64,000 nucleotides of DNA, taken from assembly GCF_004193775.1 (NCBI RefSeq), contig NC_041019.1, forward strand, positions 31,480,034 to 31,544,033, read 5' to 3'. Positions 56,925-64,000 of the stretch are shown piece after piece. A program made the translations under genes and the position numbers. The DNA comes from Glycine soja. Lineage: Eukaryota; Streptophyta; Magnoliopsida; Fabales; Fabaceae. Numbering within the stretch: position 1 is the stretch's first letter; every line of letters starts with the position of its first letter. The notes under the pieces were generated by a model. It did not search any database and was not told where the DNA came from. It saw only the letters and a list, made by a program, of their open reading frames with translations.

Positions 56925-58700
56925 GGCAGGACGTGTAGTCCTCTGAAGGTGAGGGCATGTAGCCCTCTGAAGGTAAGGACGTGTTGTCCTTTAAAGGGGA
57001 GGATGTGTAGTCCTCTGAAGGGGACGACGTGTAGTCCTCTAAAGGGGACGACGTGTAGTCCTCAGAAGGCGAGGACGTGTAGTCCTCGGACGGCGATGGC
57101 GTGTAGCCCTCTAAAGGCGAGGACGTGTAGTCCTCTGAAGGCGAGGACGTGTAGTACTCTGAAGGAGAGGACGTGTAGTTCTCAGAAGGCGAGGGCGTGT
57201 AGCCCTTTGAAGGCGAGGACGTGTAGTCCTCTAAAGGTGAGGGCGTGTAGCCCTTTAAAGGCGAGGACATGTAGTCCTCTAAAGGCGATGGCTTGTAGCC
57301 CTCTGAAGGCGAGGATGTGTAGTCCTCAGAAGGTGAGGGTGTGTAGCCCTCTGAAGGCGAGGGCATGCAGCCCTCTGAATGTGAAGGCATGCAGCCCTCT
57401 GAAGGCGAGGACGTGTAGTCCTATGAAGGAGAGGGCATGCAGCCCTCAGAAGGGCAGGGCATGCAGCCCTCTGAAGGCGAGGACATGTAGTCCTCGGAAG
57501 GTGAGGATGTGTAGTCCTCTAAAGGTGAGGACATGTAGTCCTCTAAAGGGGAGGACGTGTGGTCCTATGAAGGAGAGGGCATGCGGCCCTGAGAAGGGGA
57601 GGGCGTGCAGCACTGTTAAGGCGAGGATGTGTAGTCCTTTGAAGGTGAGGACGTGTACTCCTCTAAAGGTGAGGACATGTAGTCCTCTGAAGGGGAGGAC
57701 GTGTAGTCCTCGGAAGGGGAGGACGTGTAGTCCTCTAAAGGCGAGGGCGTCTAGCCCTCTGAAGGCGAGAATGTGTAGTCCTCTAAAGACGAGGGCGTGT
57801 ATCCCACTGAAGGCGATGACGTGAAGTCCTCTGAAGGTGAGGACGTGTAGTGCTCTGAAGGCAAGGAGGTGTAGTACTCTGAAGGCGTGGGCGTGCAGCC
57901 CTCTGAAGACGAGGACCTGTAGTCCTCTGAAGGAGAGGGGGTGCAGCCCTCTAAAGGCGAGGACGTGTAGTCCCCTGAAGGTGAGGGCGTGTAACCCTCT
58001 GAAGGCGAGGACGAGTAGTCCTCTGAAGGTGAGGGCATGTAGCGCTAAGAAGGTGAGGGCGTGCAGCCCTTTGAAGGCGAGGACGTGTAGTCCTCTGAAG
58101 TCGAGGACGTGTAGTCCTCTAAAGGCGAGGACGTGTAGTCCTCTAAAGGTGAGGACATGTAGTCCTTGGAAGCTAAGTACGTGTAGTCCTCTGAAGGGGA
58201 GAAAGTGTAGTCCTCTGAAGGGGAGGACGTGTAGTCCTCTAAAGGCGAGGGCCTGTAGCCCTCTTAAGGCGAGGACGTGTAGTACTCTAAAGGTGAGGGC
58301 GTGTAGCCCTTTAAAGGCGAGGACGTGTAGTCCTCTAAAGGCTATGGCTTGTAGCCCTCTGAAGGCGAGGATGTATAGTCCTCAGAAGGCGAAGGTGTGT
58401 AGCCCTCTGAAGGCGAGGGCATGCAGCCCTCTGAAGGCGAGGATGTGTAGTCCTCTGAAGGTGAGGGCGTGCAGCCCTCTGAAGGCGAGGATGTGTAGTC
58501 CTCTGAAGGTGAGGGCATGTAGCCCTCTGAAGGCGAGGAGGTGTAGTCCTCTGATGGTGAGGACGTGTAGTCCTCTATAGGTGAGGACATGTAGTCCTCT
58601 GAAGGTAAGGACGTGCTGTCCTTTGAAGGGGAGGACGTGTAGTCCTCTGAAGGGGACGACGTGTAGTCCTCAGAAGGCGAGGACGTGTCGTCCTCGGAAG
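56925..58700 (-). repeat. About 1.8-kb higher-order duplication, first copy
   Basis: Matches 60201-61976 with a constant offset of 3276 bp (for example minus frames ending at 57390/60666 and 58038/61314 are the same). 3276 equals 136.5 units, so shorter irregular units lie in between. Confidence 0.85.
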
Positions 58701-60200
58701 GCAATGGCGTGTAGCCCTCTGAAGGCGAGGACGTGTAGTCCTCTGAAGGCGAGGACGTGTAGTACTCTGAAGGCGAGGACGTGTAGTACTCTGAGGGCTA
58801 GGAGGTCCAGTCCTCTGAAGGCGAGGACGTGTAGTCCTCTGAAGGTGCGGGCGTGTAGCCCTTTGAAGGCGAGGACATGTAGTCCTATAAAGGTGAGGAC
58901 ATGAAGTCCTTGGAAGGTAAGGACGTGTAGTCCTCTACAGGGGAGGACGTGTAGTCCTCTACAGGGGAGGACGTGTAGTCCTCTGAAGAGGAGGACGTGT
59001 AGTCCTCTAAAGGCGAGGGCGTGTAGCCCTCTGAAGGCGAGGATGTGTAGTCCCCAGAAGGCGAGGGTGTGTAGCCCTCTGAAGGCGAGGGCATGCAGCC
59101 CTCTGAAGGCGAGGATGTGTAGTCCTCTGAAGGTGAGGGCGTGCTGCCCTCTGAAGGCGACGATGTGTAGTCCTCTGAAGGTGAGGGCATGTAGCCCTCT
59201 GAAGGCGAGGAGGTGTAGTCCTCTGATGGTGAAAACGTATAGTCCTCTATAGGTGAGGACATGTAGTCCTCTGAAGGTAAGGACGTGTTGTCCTTTGAAG
59301 GGGAGGACGTGTAGTCCCCTGAAGGCGAGGACGTGTAGTCCTCAGAAGGCGAGGACGTGTAGTCCTCGGAAGGCGATGGCGTGTAGCCCTCTGAAGGCGA
59401 GGACGTGTAGTCCTCTGAAGGCGAGGACGTGTAGTACTCTGAAGGCGAGGACGTGTAGTACTCTGAGGGCGAGGAGGTCCAGCCCTCTGAAGGCGAGGAC
59501 GTGTAGTCCTCTGAAGGTGAGGTCGTGCAGCACTCTGAGGACCTGTAGTCCTCTGAAGGTGAGGGCATGTAGCCCTCTGAAGGCGAGGAGGTGTAGTCCT
59601 CTGATGGTGAGGACGCGTAGTCCACTACAGGTGAGGACATGTAGTCCTCTGAAGGTAAGGACGTGTTGTCCTTTGAAGGGGAGGACATGTAGTCCTCTGA
59701 AGGGGATGACGTGTAGTCCTCAGAAGGCGAGGACGTGTAGTCCTCGGAAGGTGATGGCGTGTAGCCCTCTGAAGGCGAGGACGTGTAGTCCTCTGAAGGC
59801 GAGGACGTGTAGTACTCTGAGGGCGCGGAGGTCCGGCCCTCTGAAGGCGAGGATGTGTAGTCCTCTGATGGTGAGGTCGTGCAGCACTCTGAGGACGTGT
59901 AGTACTCTGAGGGCGCGGAGGTCGAGCCCTCTGAAGGCGAGGACGTGTAGTCCTCTGAAGGTGAGGTCGTGCAGCACTATGAAGGCGAGGACGTGTAGTC
60001 CTCTGAAGCTGAGGGCATGTAGCCCTCAGAAGGTGAGGGCGTGTAGCCCTTTGAACGCGAGGACGTGTAGTCCTATGAAGGCGAGGACGTGTAGTCCTCT
60101 GAAGAGGAGGACGTGTAGTCCTCTGAAGGTGAGGAAGTGTAGTCCTCTTAAGGTGACGACATTCAGTCCTCTGAAGGGGAGGAAATGTATTCCTCCGAAG

Positions 60201-61976
60201 GGCAGGACGTGTAGTCCTCTGAAGGTGAGGGCATGTAGCCCTCTAAAGGTAAGGACGTGTTGTCCTTTAAAGGGGAGGATGTGTAGTCCTCTGAAGGGGA
60301 CGACGTGTAGTCCTCTAAAGGGGACGACGTGTAGTCCTCAGAAGGCGAGGACGTGTAGTCCTCGGACGGCGATGGCGTGTAGCCCTCTAAAGGCGAGGAC
60401 GTGTAGTCCTCTGAAGGCGAGGACGTGTAGTACTCTGAAGGAGAGGACGTGTAGTTCTCAGAAGGCGAGGGCGTGTAGCCCTTTGAAGGCGAGGACGTGT
60501 AGTCCTCTAAAGGTGAGGGCGTGTAGCCCTTTAAAGGCGAGGACATGTAGTCCTCTAAAGGCGATGGCTTGTAGCCCTCTGAAGGCGAGGATGTGTAGTC
60601 CTCAGAAGGTGAGGGTGTGTAGCCCTCTGAAGGCGAGGGCATGCAGCCCTCTGAATGTGAAGGCATGCAGCCCTCTGAAGGCGAGGACGTGTAGTCCTAT
60701 GAAGGAGAGGGCATGCAGCCCTCAGAAGGGCAGGGCATGCAGCCCTCTGAAGGCGAGGACATGTAGTCCTCGGAAGGTGAGGACGTGTAGTCCTCTAAAG
60801 GTGAGGACATGTAGTCCTCTAAAGGGGAGGACGTGTGGTCCTATGAAGGAGAGGGCATGCGGCCCTGAGAAGGGGAGGGCGTGCAGCACTGTTAAGGCGA
60901 GGATGTGTAGTCCTTTGAAGGTGAGGACGTGTACTCCTCTAAAGGTGAGGACATGTAGTCCTCTGAAGGGGAGGACGTGTAGTCCTCGGAAGGGGAGGAC
61001 GTGTAGTCCTCTAAAGGCGAGGGCGTCTAGCCCTCTGAAGGCGAGAATGTGTAGTCCTCTAAAGACGAGGGCGTGTATCCCACTGAAGGCGATGACGTGA
61101 AGTCCTCTGAAGGTGAGGACGTGTAGTGCTCTGAAGGCAAGGAGGTGTAGTACTCTGAAGGCGTGGGCGTGCAACCCTCTGAAGACGAGGACCTGTAGTC
61201 CTCTGAAGGAGAGGGGGTGCAGCCCTCTAAAGGCGAGGACGTGTAGTCCCCTGAAGGTGAGGGCGTGTAACCCTCTGAAGGCGAGGACGAGTAGTCCTCT
61301 GAAGGTGAGGGCATGTAGCGCTAAGAAGGTGAGGGCGTGCAGCCCTTTGAAGGCTAGGACGTGTAGTCCTCTAAAGTCGAGGACGTGTAGTCCTCTAAAG
61401 GCGAGGACGTGTAGTCCTCTAAAGGTGAGGACATGTAGTCCTTGGAAGCTAAGTACGTGTAGTCCTCTGAAGGGGAGAAAGTGTAGTCCTCTGAAGGGGA
61501 GGACGTGTAGTCCTCTAAAGGCGAGGGCCTGTAGCCCTCTAAAGGCGAGGACGTGTAGTACTCTAAAGGTGAGGGCGTGTAGCCCTTTAAAGGCGAGGAC
61601 GTGTAGTCCTCTAAAGGCTATGGCTTGTAGCCCTCTGAAGGCGAGGATGTATAGTCCTCAGAAGGCGAAGGTGTGTAGCCCTCTGAAGGCGAGGGCATGT
61701 AGCCCTCTGAAGACGAGGATGTGTAGTCCTCTGAAGGTGAGGGCGTGCAGCCCTCTGAAGGCGAGGATGTGTAGTCCTCTGAAGGTGAGGGCATGTAGCC
61801 CTATGAAGGCGAGGAGGTGTAGTCCTCTGATGGTGAGGACGTGTAGTCCTCTAAAGGTGAGGACATGTAGTCCTCTGAAGGTAAGGACGTGTTGTCCTTT
61901 GAAGGGGAGGACGTGTAGTCCTCTGAAGGGGACGACGTGTAGTCCTTAGAAGGCGAGGACGTGTAGTCCTCGGAAG
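60201..61976 (-). repeat. About 1.8-kb higher-order duplication, second copy
   Basis: Second copy of the block above, with only scattered substitutions, pointing to recent unequal exchange or replication slippage. Confidence 0.85.
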
Positions 61977-63785
61977 GTGATGGCGTGTAGCCCTCTGAAG
62001 GCGAGGACGTGTAGTCCTCTAAAGGCTAGGACGTGTAGTACTCTGAGGGCGCGGAGGTCCAGCCCTCTGAAGGCGAGGATGTGTAGTCCTCTGATGGTGA
62101 GGTCGTGCAGCACTCTGAGGACGTGTAGTCCTCTGAAGGTGAGGGCATGTAGCCCTCAGAAGGTGAGGGCGTGTAGCCCTTTGAAGGCGAGGACGTGTAG
62201 TCCTATGAAGGCGAGGACGTGTAGTCCTCTAAAGGTGAGGACATGTAGTCCTTGGAAGGTAAGGACGTGTAGTCCTCTAAAGGGGAGGACGTGTACTCCT
62301 CTGAAGGTGAGCAAGTGTAGTCCTCTTAAGGTGACAACATTCAGTCCTCTGAAGGGGAGGATGTGTAGTCCTCCGAAGGGCAGGACATGTAGTCCTCTGA
62401 AGGTGAGGGCATGTAGCCCTCTGAAGGTAAGGGCGTGTTGTCCTTTGAAGGGGAGGACGTGTAGTCCTCTGAAGGGGACGACGTGTAGTCCTCTAAAGGG
62501 GACGACGTGTAGTCCTCAGAAGGCGAGGACGTGTAGTCCTCGGAAGGCGATGGCGTGTAGCCCTCTGAAGGCGAGGACGTGTAGTCCTCTGATGGCGAGG
62601 ACGTGTAGCACTCTGAAGGTGAGGACGTGTAGTCGTCAGAAGGCGAGGGCGTGTAGCCCTTTGAAGGCGAGGACGTGTAGTCCTCTGAAGGTGAGGACAT
62701 GTAGTGCTCTGAAGGCGAGGACGTGTAGTCCTCTAAAGGTGAGGGCATGTAGCCCTCAGAAGGTGAGGGCGTGCAGCCTTCTGAAGGCGAGGACGTGTAT
62801 TCTTTTGAAGGTGACGGCATGTAGCCCTCAGAAGGTGAGGGCGTGTAGCCATCTGAAGGCGAGGATGTGTAGTCCTCTGAAGGTGAGGACGTGTAGTCCT
62901 CAAAAGGTGAGGACATGCAGTCCTCTGAAGGTAAGGACGTGTAATCCTCTGAAGGGGAGGACGTGTTGTCCTCTGATGGGAGGACGTGTAGTCCTCTAAA
63001 GGGGAGGACGTGTAGTCCTCTAAAGGCGAGGGGGTGTAGCCCTCTGAAGGTGAGGACGTGTAGCCCTCTAATGGCGAGGACATGTAGTCCTCTAAAGGGG
63101 AAGACTTGTAATCCTCAAGGCGACGATGTGTAGTCCTCTAAAGGCGAGGTCTTTTAGCCCTCTGAAGGCGTGGACATGTAGCCCTCTTATGGCGAGGACG
63201 TGTAGTCCTCTGAAGGGGAGGACGTGTAGTCTTCTGAAGGCAAGGACGTGCAGTCCTCTGAAGGTGAGGGCGTGTAGCCCTCTGAAGGCGAGGACGTGTA
63301 GTCCTCTGAAGTTGAGGGCTTGTAGTCCTCTAAAGGCAAGGATGTGTAGTCATCCGAAGGTGAGGACGTGTAGTCCTCTGAAGGCGAGGGCGTGTAGTCC
63401 TCTGAAGGCGAGGGCGTGCAACCCTCTCAAGGCAAGGACATGTGGTCCTCTAAAGGATAGGACGTATAGTCTTCTGAAGGAGAGGGCGTGTAGCCCTTTG
63501 AAGTAGAGGGCGTGTAGCCCTTTGAAGGAGAGGGCGTGTAGCCCTTTGAACGCGAGGATGTGTAGTCCTCTGAAAGCGAGGTCGTGTAGTCCTCTCTAGG
63601 TGAGAGCGTGTAGCCTTCTTAAGGCCAGGGCGTGCAGCCCTCTGATGGCGAGGACATGTAGTCCTCTGAAGGCGAGGACGTGTAGCCCTCTGAAGGCAAT
63701 GGCGTGCAGCCCTCTGAAGGCGAGGACATGTAGCCCAATGAAGGTGAGGGCGTGTAGCCTTCCGAAGGTGAGGGTACTAGTACCC

Positions 63786-64000
63786 AAGGGTCCACTCTTA
63801 TGAGAAAGCAAGAGATTGACTCATTGAGAGGGCCGGTCATCCCAAATTCAAAAAGATTGGACATTAGATGTAGGAAATCCATGTAGTTAACAAGATTTTT
63901 AGGGATCTAGATGCATGCAACCTTTCTCTTGAAATGCGGTAAATGTAGACTTCGTATGCAACAATGTAATGGAAAGTTGTACAATGTTCATGACATTCTT
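63786..64000 (-). other. Element C non-coding sequence beyond the array
   Basis: Homologous to 29969-30190 of B and, reversed, to 10750-10968 of A. It shows that element C continues past the window edge. Confidence 0.65.

Larger units (their letters stand above)
49765..63785 (-). repeat. 14-kb array of 24-bp units (about 580), element C
   Basis: Each unit is a 17-nt hairpin GAGGAC-GTGTA-GTCCTC plus a 7-nt spacer such as TGAAGGC. Two main types differ at both sides of the stem (GGAC/GTCC and GGGC/GCCC). Units are interleaved and form higher-order blocks. The array ends at GGGTACTAGTACCC (63772-63785). Because 24 is a multiple of three, one plus frame (CSPLKART-type) and all three minus frames (SPSEDYTS, LHVLAFRG and a basic PRLQRTTR type) stay open for hundreds of codons; I do not treat these as genes. 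Confidence 0.95.
45286..64000 (-). mobile_element. Element C: 3' part of a third family member
   Basis: Minus strand from the window edge: short non-coding piece 64000-63786, 24-bp array 63785-49765, transposon-protein-like exon block 49764-48950, 3' module 48900-47300, 72-bp repeats, polypurine tract and LTR. Gag and 5' LTR should lie beyond 64000. The order matches element B throughout, apart from the length of the array and the type of 3' repeat. Confidence 0.75.

Noticed and set aside
59253..61100. A 615-codon open frame on the plus strand, and other long frames in 49765-63785
   Set aside because: They follow from a 24-bp repeat whose length is a multiple of three; four frames are open at once, no start context or domain is present, and the element sense strand is minus.
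49765..63785. CRISPR-like appearance (short repeats with spacers)
   Set aside because: The spacer part is repeated too, units are contiguous, and the setting is a plant retroelement.
1..64000. tRNA, rRNA or host protein-coding genes
   Set aside because: No cloverleaf, rRNA motif or non-transposon domain was recognised on either strand.

Overview
The window reads as plant heterochromatin, most likely from soybean or a close Glycine relative. That identification is an inference from the style of the retroelements and from LTRs beginning TGTCATACCCTAATT; I could run no search. I see no ordinary host gene, tRNA or rRNA. Almost every base belongs to decayed LTR retrotransposons, an endogenous caulimovirid-like pararetrovirus (EPRV), or tandem repeats.

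Layout. 1-3823: a Ty3/gypsy remnant (gag, protease, part of RT, part of integrase) with two internal deletions. 3824-12893: element A (+), an Ogre-like non-autonomous retroelement with a truncated 5' LTR, ORF1, gag, a nested LTR-like insertion, short tandem repeats and a 3' LTR, but no pol. 12894-17363: EPRV block (+) with the capsid C-terminus, protease-RT-RNase H and a downstream ORF. 17364-22988 and 37783-43407: the two 5625-bp arms of a nearly perfect inverted repeat whose mirrored coordinates always sum to 60771. Each arm holds a rearranged EPRV (movement protein, capsid N-terminus, truncated pol, antisense piece of the downstream ORF) joined to the 3' end of an A-like retroelement. 21604-37231: element B (-), about 15.6 kb, whose 3' LTR lies in the left arm and whose 5' LTR sits in EPRV capsid sequence. 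43408-43893: EPRV movement-protein start and a head-to-head protease fragment. 43894-45285: microsatellite and an inverted copy of a retroelement 3' module. 45286-64000: element C (-), with 3' LTR, 3' modules and a 14-kb array of 24-bp repeats running almost to the right edge.

How the parts relate. A, B and C are members of one non-autonomous family. They share LTR ends, a polypurine tract next to TGTCAT, and a 24-bp array that ends at a GGTACTAGTACC palindrome. B additionally shares A's gag, nested insertion and 125-bp repeats; those regions of C lie beyond the window. The 24-bp array has about 8 units in A, 17 in B and about 580 in C. The 5-bp target duplication GGTTC lies after the 3' LTR of A and before the 5' LTR of B, so a single insertion into the EPRV capsid gene was later split or duplicated in inverted orientation. 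Both EPRV arms share the same stops and frameshifts, so decay came before the inverted duplication.

Most unusual signals: the 24-bp array encodes serial 6-bp-stem hairpins in which two stem positions change together (GGAC/GTCC or GGGC/GCCC); and the EPRV palindrome carries LTR promoters pointing outward, antisense to the viral genes, a layout able to make double-stranded viral RNA.
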